Positions 8,647-16,230 of a DNA stretch of 42,044 nucleotides are shown in pieces. The translations under genes and the position numbers were made by a program. Source of the DNA: Syntrophomonadaceae bacterium. Its GTDB lineage: Bacteria > Bacillota > Syntrophomonadia > Syntrophomonadales > DTU052. Below the pieces are notes generated by a model. It was not told the origin of the DNA, made no database searches, and was given only the letters and a program-made list of their open reading frames with translations. The DNA lies in the NCBI GenBank assembly GCA_012729505.1, contig JAAYDA010000004.1:1-42044 (forward strand). The letters are read 5' to 3'. Position 1 is the stretch's first letter. Each line of letters opens with the position of its first letter.

Positions 8647-9297
8647 GTGAAGGTTAGGGAGAGAATGAGTCGGGATCTGGCAGTAATAAGTCCGGAAACA
8701 TTAATAGTAGATGCCTTTCAGCTGATGCAGGATCGCAATATTCGAAGACTGCCGGTGATGTCTAACCATAAGCTGGTAGGAATAGTTACGATCAAGGATT
8801 TGAACCGGGTAACCCAATCTACGGCTACTAGTCTCAGCATTTTTGAAATAAATTATCTGGTGGCCAAAGCCAGGATAAAAGATATATTGCCCCGAGGTAT
8901 GCAGGTTGCCACCATTGATGCTGGTGCCAATATCGAAAAAGCTGCGGTATTAATGAGAGAGCATGAGGTGGGTGGAATACCGGTTCTCGAAAATGGGGAA
9001 TTGGTGGGAATAATAACAGAAACGGACATCTTTGATGCCTTTATAGATATTTTGGGGGTCAATCGTATCGGAACACGTATCGATATGGAGGTTGATGAAA
9101 AAGTAGGCTCGGTGGCGGCGGTTACCGGAATAATCGCTGAACATGGTATCAGTATTGAAAATATAGTGTTAGTGGAAAAGGAAGATACCTCCACCTACGA
9201 TCTGATTTTGCGCATTGATACAACTCAGGCTGATGATATCGTTAATTCCCTGAAAGAAAAGGGCTTTAAAATTATTGAGGTAATTACTCAGCTTTGA
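8647..9297 (+). CDS. CBS-CBS-ACT domain protein (AcuB-like)
   Basis: The 216 residues contain two CBS domains (about 7-60, with RRLPVMSNHKLVGIVT; and 78-135, with GGIPVLENGELVGIITETD) and a C-terminal ACT domain (about 143-214). The combination is found in AcuB-type proteins, which sense adenine nucleotides or amino acids; their target in Clostridia is not established. The start is GTG at 8647 after AAAGGAGGGG. It lies 18 bases after livF and probably shares its mRNA. Confidence 0.88.
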   Translation: MKVRERMSRDLAVISPETLIVDAFQLMQDRNIRRLPVMSNHKLVGIVTIKDLNRVTQSTATSLSIFEINYLVAKARIKDILPRGMQVATIDAGANIEKAAVLMREHEVGGIPVLENGELVGIITETDIFDAFIDILGVNRIGTRIDMEVDEKVGSVAAVTGIIAEHGISIENIVLVEKEDTSTYDLILRIDTTQADDIVNSLKEKGFKIIEVITQL

Positions 9298-9347
9298 TAT
9301 TGTCAATGATCAGGAAGAATTTCTTTGTCGGGACTATCGTAAGGCCC

Positions 9348-9551
9348 GGGGTTAATTCCACTTGCTCCCGGAATGAGAACCGGCAATCTCAGCTGCTCAG
9401 GTTCGGCCTCCGAGCAGCACACCGCCAATTCGCCCTCCATGGCTCAGGAGGCGGACTCGGGACCTCCTGTCCCTCGGCTGCTCTTCCGCCTCAACTTCGC
9501 AGGAGTTTACCCGATTCTCATCCCCACGGTCGCTGCATTGAAATTAACCCC
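9348..9551 (+). repeat. ~204-bp element with 13-bp terminal inverted repeats, copy A (MITE-like)
   Basis: The ends are GGGGTTAATTCCA (9348-9360) and TGAAATTAACCCC (9539-9551), inverted repeats matching at 12 of 13 positions. The interior is GC-rich and has no convincing gene. Almost the whole element occurs again in opposite orientation at 30257-30459 with roughly 85% identity by eye, including a shared block around the inner CCTCCATGGCTCA. No transposase is encoded and I saw no clear target-site duplication. It lies between the CBS-ACT gene and the tRNA-Sec promoter. Confidence 0.85.
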
Positions 9552-9653
9552 GTGTCTCCTCACCCGGTTTCCGGATTGTGGGGATGACATTTTCCCTGAC
9601 GACTTATACAATGATAATAATACTGATAAACAACATTTCATCAGCTTTGATAT

Positions 9654-9682
9654 TTGCTATATTTGCAGAATTCCTATATTAT
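9654..9682 (+). promoter_or_regulatory. sigma-A-type promoter of tRNA-Sec
   Basis: TTGCTA (9654-9659), a 17-base spacer, and TATTAT (9677-9682). The predicted start point is about 22 bases before the mature tRNA 5' end, a normal distance for a tRNA gene. No other promoter is needed for this isolated RNA gene. Confidence 0.65.
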
Positions 9683-9711
9683 AAATCAGGATATTTATAA
9701 GAGGCCATCGA

Positions 9712-9809
9712 GGAGGCGGATCGGTCCTGGTGGGCCGCCTGGACTTCAAATCCAGTCGAGCGGTAGCGATCCTGCCGTTGGTGAGTTCGATTCTCACACG
9801 CTTCCGCCA
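9712..9809 (+). tRNA. selC: tRNA-Sec (anticodon TCA)
   Basis: The 98-base gene has all features that set bacterial tRNA-Sec apart. The anticodon loop CTTCAAA on a 5-bp stem reads UGA. The D stem has 6 bp (CGGTCC with GGGCCG) and a 4-base loop, and the variable arm is long (CGGTAG paired with CTGCCG). The T arm is GTGAG-TTCGATT-CTCAC, and discriminator G with CCA is encoded at 9806-9809. The acceptor arm pairs as GGAGGCGG with ACGCTTCC, with one G-T wobble and a mismatch at the eighth pair. It serves SelA/SelB encoded upstream and decodes the TGA in selD. Confidence 0.97.
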
Positions 9810-9922
9810 ATTTTATCGGCGCTTTAATCCAGTCGGCAGTCACCACCAATATAAACACCCAACAAAGAATGGGCGGGTTACGATTGCCGGCAAAATGAGG
9901 CAGAATTTTAACTGGGAAAAGA

Positions 9923-10237
9923 CTATTTATTCGGCACACTCTTTTTGATAAAACCTTCAATAAAATCTGTTCCGGCATATCCAATTGCCATTAGGGTAAT
10001 TAATAATTGTTTGTCTAATGCTTCCCCGTACAAGGAAATTGCGCCTAGAACTCCAGCAACAGAACCTATTATGATGCTAATTAAAAATTGTTTTGAATCA
10101 AACCAATCCTTTAGTTGGACATCCTTCTCGACTTTATCATTACCCTTTTTTAGTCCCACTATTACTCTTAAACATTGACCGGCAGCACCTAAAAAGGCAC
10201 CTAAAAGCATGAAAGCCAAAATTTGACAAACGTCCAT
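9923..10237 (-). CDS. small membrane protein, unknown function
   Basis: The 104 residues contain three hydrophobic segments: about 5-28 (FMLLGAFLGAAG), 50-70 (FLISIIIGSVAGVLGAI) and 78-95 (LLITLMAIGYAGTDFIEGF), with a charged linker between the first two. ATG at 10237 follows AAAGGGG. The size, helix layout and the AGTDFIEGF ending resemble small phage- or element-associated membrane proteins, but I cannot name a family. It stands alone on the minus strand next to tRNA-Sec, with no partner genes, so it may be a leftover of an integrated element. Confidence 0.65.
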   Translation of the reverse strand: MDVCQILAFMLLGAFLGAAGQCLRVIVGLKKGNDKVEKDVQLKDWFDSKQFLISIIIGSVAGVLGAISLYGEALDKQLLITLMAIGYAGTDFIEGFIKKSVPNK

Positions 10238-10670
10238 CTCGGCATCCCCTTTCTTTAGAAAATCGTTTACAATAATAGATTATTTCTACAAATGCGGAGG
10301 CGGCACCTGCACCGATGGTTAAAATGGTTGCGGAGTATTTGGAGGAACGGCTGGAATGGTATCTTAATATTTTGGGTGTATAATTTAGTACCGATTCTGA
10401 TAAAAGATCTTGCAATCAGGGTTCTTTGTCTTATGCCCGATAATATGCTAAAATCCTTTAAATGCGTAGTGAACAGATTGTAAGCCGGAGTGATTCGATG
10501 GAGTTAATTGGTACATATCTCCAATTTACAGGTGCTTCGGGGCATTGCCAATATATAGTCAATGCCTTTTTTATTCGGAAGAGCTTTTCTACATTAGCAA
10601 GGTAAAACAGCCGGACAGGATATGGGCCCGATAATAAAAGCAAGTATTGATACTACAGGGAGGAAACCCC
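10238..10670. other. 433-base stretch with no convincing gene
   Basis: The only item of note is a 22-codon frame at 10315-10383 (ATG; product includes AEYLEERLEWYLNILGV, amphipathic and acidic). A purine-rich GGAGGCGG lies about 13 bases upstream, too far to be a good ribosome site. The rest has scattered short frames without a Shine-Dalgarno. I see no terminator with a T-run and no clear promoter for the gene at 10671. Confidence 0.35.
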
Positions 10671-11024
10671 ATGACCTTTGATAAATTCGCGGCCATGCTC
10701 GATTATGTTGTAGACAGCATTCCCCAGCGTTTTCTCTATAACCTGAACGGGGGTTTTAATCTTCGGAAGGAGAAAAAGCGGGAGGGGGACTACTACATAA
10801 TGGGCGAATACATTGAAGATGGTTTTGGTGGTTGTATAATCATGTTTTATTATGGTTCTTTTGTAGAGGTGTTAGAGGGAGAAGCTGAGGATTGTTGGGC
10901 GGAGGAGATTGCAGACACGGTGTTTCATGAAATGCAGCATCATCTGGAGTCATTGGCCGGGCGGGAGGATTTAGCCAGAAAAGAGATAGAGGAATTGGCT
11001 AAGGCTCTTAAAAGGGGAGAATGA
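10671..11024 (+). CDS. small zincin-type metallopeptidase family protein
   Basis: The protein is 117 residues. HEMQHH (His86, Glu87, His90) is a zinc-metallopeptidase HExxH motif near the C-terminal end, preceded by a core with GEYIEDGFGGCIIMFYYGSF. This layout matches the small 'metallopeptidase family' proteins of about 110-130 residues that are widespread in bacteria and have no proven substrate. I use ATG at 10671, 5 bases after AGGGAGGAAA; an upstream ATG at 10647 would start before the ribosome site. A DUF554 gene follows 64 bases later. Confidence 0.8.
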   Translation: MTFDKFAAMLDYVVDSIPQRFLYNLNGGFNLRKEKKREGDYYIMGEYIEDGFGGCIIMFYYGSFVEVLEGEAEDCWAEEIADTVFHEMQHHLESLAGREDLARKEIEELAKALKRGE

Positions 11025-11088
11025 GCCCCGGAAGTCCCGGGGCGTGTGGTTGGGGTGGCGGGAGCTTTTGTGGTTAGGAGAGGACGCG

Positions 11089-11769
11089 TTGTTAGGTTCA
11101 GTTGTTAATTTCCTGGCGATTGCTGTGGGTGGAGGAATAGGCCTGATATTCAAAAAGGGTTTGCCTGAAAAGATCGGTGAAACGGTCATGTATGGGCTGG
11201 CTTTATGTGTTTTATATATTGGGTTTAGTGGAGCTTTATCCGGAGAGAATATTTTGATCGTGGTTTTATCCATGGCAATCGGAGCTGTTTTAGGGGAATG
11301 GATCGATCTGGATAGGTATATTATTTCTTTAGGTAATTGGTTGGAGGCCAGGTATAAGGGCCAGGAGGGAACGACCTCCATTTCCCAAGGCTTTGTGACG
11401 GCCAGCTTGCTTTTCTGTGTGGGGGCCCTGGCCATTGTCGGGTCGTTACAAAGCGGATTGACCGGAAATCATGAAACGCTGTTCACCAAGTCGTTAATTG
11501 ATGGGATTGCGGCAATAATACTTGCATCCAGCTTAGGGGCCGGGGTTATATTGTCGGCGGGAGCTGTGTTGATCTACCAAGGGACCATAACCCTTTTAGC
11601 TCAGGTTCTTTCACCTTATTTGACTCCTGTGGTCATCAATGAAATGACCTGTGTAGGCTCACTGATAATAATCGGCTTGGCTCTGAATATGCTGAAGATT
11701 ACCAGGCTCAAAGTGATGAATCTGGTGCCGGCCATCTTTTTTCCCATTATTTTGTGTCTGTTCATGTAA
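11089..11769 (+). CDS. DUF554 family membrane protein (YdfK-like)
   Basis: The 226-residue protein begins MLGSVVNFLAIAVGGGIGLIF, the typical DUF554 start, and has about six to seven hydrophobic helices. It contains the conserved GAVLGEWIDLD segment and, in the middle, FVTASLLFCVGALAIVGSLQSG, all family signatures. The function is unknown; transport is suggested for the family. TTG at 11089 follows GGAGAGG and restores family length; the frame continues upstream to 11044 without a ribosome site. A terminator lies about 50 bases after the stop. Confidence 0.85.
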   Translation: MLGSVVNFLAIAVGGGIGLIFKKGLPEKIGETVMYGLALCVLYIGFSGALSGENILIVVLSMAIGAVLGEWIDLDRYIISLGNWLEARYKGQEGTTSISQGFVTASLLFCVGALAIVGSLQSGLTGNHETLFTKSLIDGIAAIILASSLGAGVILSAGAVLIYQGTITLLAQVLSPYLTPVVINEMTCVGSLIIIGLALNMLKITRLKVMNLVPAIFFPIILCLFM

Positions 11770-11820
11770 ATGAAGGGCAGAGATTTTGGAGCACCAGGAA
11801 GTTTATATAGATATTAATAT

Positions 11821-11850
11821 GAACCCGGGCCACCCAGCTTCGGGTTTTTT
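11821..11850 (+). terminator. Rho-independent terminator after the DUF554 gene
   Basis: AACCCG (11822-11827) pairs with CGGGTT (11841-11846), followed by a T-run to 11850. It lies inside a 66-codon frame (11786-11986), which argues against that frame being a gene. Confidence 0.75.
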
Positions 11851-11898
11851 CGTATCATATATTAAGGATGGCTTTGCGTTTATCACAGAAGAATTACG

Positions 11899-11935
11899 TG
11901 TTATAATTCCCCTAACAGTAGGTAATACCTATTGT
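11899..11935 (+). promoter_or_regulatory. extended -10 promoter with an adjoining 21-bp dyad operator, upstream of cvpA
   Basis: TGTTATAAT (11899-11907) is an extended -10 element; no good -35 is seen. Directly after it, 11915-11935 is a near-perfect dyad centred on 11925: arms ACA-G-TAGGTA and TACCTA-T-TGT, with 18 of 20 positions symmetric. The dyad covers the likely transcription start, the usual place for a repressor. It would control cvpA and probably the M18 peptidase, selD and yedF behind it. The regulator is unknown. Confidence 0.55.
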
Positions 11936-11966
11936 ATTCTGAGGACAATTAAGGCGGGAGGACGAG

Positions 11967-12617
11967 ATGAGTTTCCATGCCGTTGATTGCATTATTCTGT
12001 TATTGATTGCCGGTGGCGCTCTGGCTGGGTTCAGAAAGGGCTTTATCAAAAGCGTCGGTGCCATAATATCTGCAGTTTTGGGGATATTTGCAGCGGTATA
12101 CTATTGGCAGCCCATTACTGAATATTTGCAGAAAAACTATGGGGTCATAACTTTTGTGGCCGAGAGATGTGAAAAAATCATTCCGATTACTGCCTTTGAG
12201 GATACCGGAGGAATGACTTCTCTTTTGATCTCATCCAGCTTATATGCATATCAGGGGTTGGCTTTTCATATTGCCAGGCTGCTGGTTTCGGCGTTGGTTT
12301 TTCTGGTCGTCTTAGGGGTTGTCTCCATATTGCTGAGGATGTTGTGGCATTTCCTCAGCATGATTTTCGGATGGGGAATTATGGGGGGGGCTGATCGAAT
12401 TGGCGGCATGGCCTTTGAAGCGGCCAAAGCAATCCTTCTGTTATCGATTATTGTGGGGTTAATGATGCCTCTTACCAGATCCTTTTCCGCCACAGGGATA
12501 TTTATATCTGAGGAAATGCTGAATACTATTAACACTTCAACATTACTCCCTTATCTGGAGAGCTTGTTTGAAGTTATGGGAACAATAATTGGTGTCCGTT
12601 TCGGATCTATAACTTAA
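11967..12617 (+). CDS. CvpA family membrane protein
   Basis: The 216 residues start with the CvpA signature VDCIILLLIAGGALAGFRKGFIKSVG and hold four main helices (about 5-25, 30-48, 100-125, 150-170), including the family's GGADRIGGMAFEAAKAIL segment. CvpA proteins are inner-membrane proteins linked to colicin V secretion and envelope integrity; the molecular role is unclear. ATG at 11967 follows GGCGGGAGG. A promoter with a dyad operator lies just upstream and the M18 aminopeptidase begins 14 bases after the stop. Confidence 0.88.
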   Translation: MSFHAVDCIILLLIAGGALAGFRKGFIKSVGAIISAVLGIFAAVYYWQPITEYLQKNYGVITFVAERCEKIIPITAFEDTGGMTSLLISSSLYAYQGLAFHIARLLVSALVFLVVLGVVSILLRMLWHFLSMIFGWGIMGGADRIGGMAFEAAKAILLLSIIVGLMMPLTRSFSATGIFISEEMLNTINTSTLLPYLESLFEVMGTIIGVRFGSIT

Positions 12618-12631
12618 GGGGGTATCAGACT

Positions 12632-14032
12632 ATGAGTAACACGGGTAAAAGAGAGAAAAACGCTTGGCTGGGTCTTTCAGAACCGGAGCGAAACGGGGTT
12701 TTCCCTCTTTGTAAGGAGTATCTGGAGTTTCTGAATACGGCTAAAACCGAGCGGGAGACGGTGGCTTATTTGCGCAGGGAGGCCTTGAAAAACGGTTTTG
12801 TGCTTTTTCAGGAGGTTGACAGCCTGGCCCCGGGTCAGAAGATTTTTATGGATTACAAGGGCAAGGCCGCCATAGCATTGGTAGTTGGTGAGCAGCCCTT
12901 GGACGAAGGCTTTAATCTGGTGGCTTCCCATGTGGATACTCCCCGCATCGATCTTAAAGGTGCGCCTTTGTATGAAAATGCGGGGATGGCTCTTTTCAAA
13001 ACCCATTATTATGGGGGAATCAAGAAATACCAGTGGCCCGGAATGCCTTTGGCCATGCATGGGGTAGTGGTAAAAAAGAACGGACAAATAATTGAGGTAA
13101 ATATAGGCGAGGCTGAGGATGATCCGGTCTTTACAATTACCGATCTGCTGGTTCACCTGGCTAAAGATCAAATGGAAAAAAAGATGAGTGAAGGTATTAC
13201 CGGAGAGGATCTCAATATCTTGGTGGGAAGTCTGCCTCTGGAGGAGGTGGCCGGGGATGAAGGCCAGGCGGTGAAAATTAAGGAGGCCATCAGCAAAATC
13301 CTCTGCCAAAGGTATGATATAGAGGATGATGATTTTACCAGTGCGGAGATCCAGATGGTGCCAGCCATTAAAGCTCGGGAAATTGGTTTTGACCGTAGTT
13401 TAATCGGTGGGTATGGCCAAGATGACCGGGTTTGTGTGTTTACATCCTTCAAAGCCCTGCTGGAAGTGAGTGCACCTCAGCGGACGGCTTTATGTGTTTT
13501 TGCCGACAAAGAGGAAATCGGCAGTGTTGGCAATACCGGTCTGCGCTCTTTTCTTTTGGAGAATGTGATCGCCGATTTGTTTAATAAAAGCGGTGGTGCC
13601 GACTATTATCGGGTGATGAAGGCTCTGCGCTGCTCTTGTGCTTTATCGGCTGATGTAAATGGGGCTTTGGATCCTAACTATGAACAGGCTTTCGACAAGC
13701 TGAATTCCGCCCTGGTAGGCCGGGGGGTATGCCTTACCAAGTATACCGGTTCCCGGGGCAAGTCGGAGTCAAACGATGCTCATCCCGAGTACCTGGCCCG
13801 GGTACGGTGTCTCTTTGACGATAACGGGGTTATTTGGCAAATTGGTGAGCTGGGTAAGGTGGATCAGGGCGGCGGCGGAACTGTAGCTCACTTTTTGTCC
13901 CGTTTCGGAATGGATGTAGTTGACTGTGGCGTGGCTTTGCTGGGGATGCATTCACCTTTTGAGGTGGCATCAAAGGCTGACGTTTATTCCGCGTACAAAG
14001 CTTACCGGGCATTCATGCAGGAATTCAAATAG
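12632..14032 (+). CDS. M18 family aminopeptidase
   Basis: The 466-residue length fits bacterial M18 aminopeptidases, which are cytoplasmic, zinc-dependent, tetrahedral complexes removing acidic or other N-terminal residues. Visible are SHVDTPR with zinc ligand His100 and Asp102, FADKEEIGSVG with the catalytic Glu pair (about 288-296), SADVNGALDPNY, and the C-terminal GMHSPFEVASKAD containing the last zinc His. ATG at 12632 follows AAGGGGGT. It lies between cvpA and selD with short gaps and is probably in one operon with them. Confidence 0.93.
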   Translation: MSNTGKREKNAWLGLSEPERNGVFPLCKEYLEFLNTAKTERETVAYLRREALKNGFVLFQEVDSLAPGQKIFMDYKGKAAIALVVGEQPLDEGFNLVASHVDTPRIDLKGAPLYENAGMALFKTHYYGGIKKYQWPGMPLAMHGVVVKKNGQIIEVNIGEAEDDPVFTITDLLVHLAKDQMEKKMSEGITGEDLNILVGSLPLEEVAGDEGQAVKIKEAISKILCQRYDIEDDDFTSAEIQMVPAIKAREIGFDRSLIGGYGQDDRVCVFTSFKALLEVSAPQRTALCVFADKEEIGSVGNTGLRSFLLENVIADLFNKSGGADYYRVMKALRCSCALSADVNGALDPNYEQAFDKLNSALVGRGVCLTKYTGSRGKSESNDAHPEYLARVRCLFDDNGVIWQIGELGKVDQGGGGTVAHFLSRFGMDVVDCGVALLGMHSPFEVASKADVYSAYKAYRAFMQEFK

Positions 14033-14054
14033 ACTTGGAAAGGGGGCGCGGACC

Positions 14055-15104
14055 ATGACTTCAGATAAGGTCAGGCTCACGGGAATGGTTAAAGCTGCCG
14101 GTTGAGCGGCGAAACTGGGTCCGGGGACCCTTAATAAGCTGCTGGATGGAATCAGGATGCCTGATGATCCCCGATTGCTGGTGGGATTTGACAAGGCCGA
14201 TGATGCCGGTGTTTTCAGAATATCGGATCAAATGGCCTTGATTCAAACTGTGGATTTTTTTACTCCCATGGTTGACGATCCCTATTCATTTGGACAGATT
14301 GCGGCTGCCAATGCATTAAGTGATGTTTATGCCATGGGGGGCAAGCCCCTGACGGCTATGAATATCGTCTGCTTTCCCGAGTGCCTGGATGTGGGCATAC
14401 TGAGAGAGATCATTAAAGGCGGACTGTCTAAAATTGAGGAAGCCGGGGCGGTTTTGGTAGGTGGTCATACTATTGATGACGCTGAACCCAAGTATGGCCT
14501 GTCAGTTACGGGTGTTATTGATCCCCAGAGGGTAACAACTAACCATGGGGCCCGGGAGGAAGATTGCCTGTATATGACAAAATCTCTGGGGACCGGAATC
14601 ATAGCTACTGCTATAAAAGGGGAGATGGCAGATGAAAATCAGATCGCGGCGGTTATCTCCTCGATGACTGCTTTGAACGACCGGGCCCGAGATGCCATGA
14701 TGGAGGTCGGTGTAAACGCCTGTACTGATGTTACCGGCTTTGGTCTGCTGGGTCATGCCATGGAAATGGCGGAAGGCAGCGGAGTGGGGATAGAATTATG
14801 GTCTGATTCTCTGGGCTTTCTGCCGGGGGCTATGGAGCTGGCCAATATGGGGCTGATCCCGGGCGGAGCTTATTCCAATCGGGATTATTTGCAGGATAGG
14901 GTTGAGGTTGAAGAGGGCTTGGATTTGACTTGCCTGGATATAATGTATTCTCCTGAGACATCTGGGGGACTGTTGATATCGGTGGATCAGATGAGCAGTC
15001 GGCGATTGGAGGAAGAATTCGTCAGGCAGGGGGTAGTTTTTTTTAAGGTGGGCCGGGTAAAGGGGGCGAAACCCGGAAGAATTCGAGTTTTAAGGAGGGA
15101 ATAG
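14055..15104 (+). CDS. selD: selenide, water dikinase SelD, itself a selenoprotein (TGA = Sec17)
   Basis: SelD makes selenophosphate from selenide and ATP for SelA. The frame from ATG 14055 runs MTSDKVRLTGMVKAAG, meets TGA at 14103-14105 and continues in the same frame to 15104 (349 residues with Sec). Sec17 falls on the catalytic Cys/Sec position of the family (Cys17 in E. coli), and the conserved Lys20 follows (U-A-A-K). Downstream are the glycine-rich motif and metal-binding Asp (VDFFTPMVDDPY), the Asn/Asp block AANALSDVYAMGGKP, and GGHTIDDAEPKYG. A hairpin able to act as SECIS lies right after the TGA. The ribosome site is AAAGGGGGCG. Ordinary gene calling would give a truncated protein from 14157 without the active site. 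Confidence 0.96.
14103..14141 (+). promoter_or_regulatory. bacterial SECIS element in selD mRNA
   Basis: The Sec codon TGA (14103-14105) is followed by a hairpin whose apical stem is GGGTC (14117-14121) with GACCC (14126-14130). The small G-rich loop lies about 16 bases after the TGA, within the window SelB needs. A longer lower stem (AGC near the TGA with GCT near 14138) is possible. Confidence 0.7.
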
Positions 15105-15105
15105 G

Positions 15106-15681
15106 ATGCAAGACATTATTGATGCCCGGGGGCTGTCTTGTCCGGAACCGGTTATTTTGACTAAGAAGGCTCTGGATGAAGCCGGAAATGGGTTCGTGAC
15201 TACAGTTGTGGACAACACTGCTGCCTTGGAAAATGTGAGCAGATTGGCCAAAGGGTTGGGTTATAGTGTTGAGGTGGAGCAGCGGGGGGAGGACTACCAC
15301 GTTCGAATTGACAAGACTGGAACCCGCCCGGATCAGATGGTCTATAACCGGTGTGTAATTTTGGTGACCAGTCAATTTTTGGGGCAGGGTGATGATGCCC
15401 TGGGGCGAACCCTTATGAGGAGCTTTCATTATACCCTTACTCAAATGGAGGGCATGATCGGTTCAATTATTTTTATGAACAGTGGAGTGGTTTTGACCAC
15501 CAAGGGGTCGGAAGTTCTTGAACACCTGCTGTCTCTGGAGAAGGCTGGGGTAGGAATTTGGTCTTGTGGGACCTGTCTGGAATTCTATAATCTCAAAGAG
15601 CAGCTGGCGGTGGGACAGATAAGTAATATGTATTCGATAATGGAAATGTTATTTGCAGCACCCAAGGTCATCTCTTTATAG
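15106..15681 (+). CDS. yedF: selenium metabolism protein YedF (TusA-DsrE fusion)
   Basis: The 191 residues contain an N-terminal TusA-like domain (about 1-70) with the LSCPEPV motif (Cys12) and a C-terminal DsrE-like domain (about 80-190) with GIWSCGTCLEFYN, whose cysteines could carry sulfane sulfur or selenium. Proteins of this kind accompany selD in many selenium users and are thought to deliver selenium, though this is not proven. It starts one base after the selD stop, with GGAGGG inside the selD end, so it is clearly in one operon. Confidence 0.93.
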   Translation: MQDIIDARGLSCPEPVILTKKALDEAGNGFVTTVVDNTAALENVSRLAKGLGYSVEVEQRGEDYHVRIDKTGTRPDQMVYNRCVILVTSQFLGQGDDALGRTLMRSFHYTLTQMEGMIGSIIFMNSGVVLTTKGSEVLEHLLSLEKAGVGIWSCGTCLEFYNLKEQLAVGQISNMYSIMEMLFAAPKVISL

Positions 15682-15717
15682 TCTTGCCTGGCTATCCCGC
15701 TGTAAAGGGGGATTCGA

Positions 15718-15924
15718 ATGGAAATCAAAAAGATTAATTTGGGGGATATAGTACGGATGAAGAAAAAGCATCCGTGTGGCAGCTGGGAATGGGTGGTAAC
15801 CAGAGTTGGAGCGGATATTAAAATCAAATGCTGCGGGTGCGGGCATCAGGTTATGATGGTCAGATCAAAATTTGAAAAAAGCATGGCCCAAGTGGTAACT
15901 AATGACCAGAACCAAGCTCAATAA
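15718..15924 (+). CDS. DUF951 family protein (YyzM-like)
   Basis: The 68-residue basic protein has LGDIVRMKKKHPCGSWEW and KIKCCGCGHQVMM, the two conserved blocks of DUF951; its cysteines (CGS and CCGCG) look able to hold a metal. The function is unknown. In Bacillus the homologue lies close to rpsF-ssb-rpsR, as it does here. ATG at 15718 follows AAAGGGGG. Confidence 0.88.
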   Translation: MEIKKINLGDIVRMKKKHPCGSWEWVVTRVGADIKIKCCGCGHQVMMVRSKFEKSMAQVVTNDQNQAQ

Positions 15925-15997
15925 AAGAAACATATATGTTCATTAATCCATATAATGCCTACAGGATCATTGCTCCATAACAAAGGGGGAGAAGCCT

Positions 15998-16213
15998 GTG
16001 GTGATCAGGGAAGTTACCGGCCATAGATTTAATCGGGGAGACTTGGTAAAAGTAGCATCCCTGGAAGATAAGCTGACTTTTTGTATAATCGGCTTCAGAT
16101 ACAATCTTCAAGGCGACAGGATAGCTATTCTAAAAGGGCTGTTCAATCAGGACCTAATTATTGAAAAACCGGTGACGGAGTTAACGAACCTGTTAATCCG
16201 GGGTATACTGTAA
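15998..16213 (+). CDS. hypothetical 71-residue protein
   Basis: Product begins MVIREVTGHRFNRGDLVKVASL and ends in LTNLLIRGIL. It reads like a small all-beta protein (alternating hydrophobic residues, GDLVKV and ILKGLF), possibly an SH3/KOW-like barrel, but I do not recognise it. The start is one of two adjacent GTG codons (15998 or 16001) after AAAGGGGGA, a very good ribosome site. It stands between the DUF951 gene and the rpsF promoter. Confidence 0.65.
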   Translation: MVIREVTGHRFNRGDLVKVASLEDKLTFCIIGFRYNLQGDRIAILKGLFNQDLIIEKPVTELTNLLIRGIL

Positions 16214-16230
16214 CCCTCAGGAAGGCAAAA

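Noticed and set aside
9294-9684. Frames of 97 and 103 codons after the CBS-ACT gene
   Set aside because: They lie over TIR copy A and the tRNA-Sec promoter; the counterpart in copy B is not kept open in the same frame.
9712-10237. Prophage integrated at tRNA-Sec
   Set aside because: Only one small membrane gene is present, with no integrase and no repeat of the tRNA 3' end seen.
11786-11986. 66-codon frame between the DUF554 gene and cvpA
   Set aside because: It contains the DUF554 terminator and the cvpA promoter/dyad and overlaps the cvpA start; best explained as chance.
14157-15104. selD starting at ATG 14157
   Set aside because: That start has no ribosome site and drops the catalytic residue; the in-frame TGA is read as Sec.
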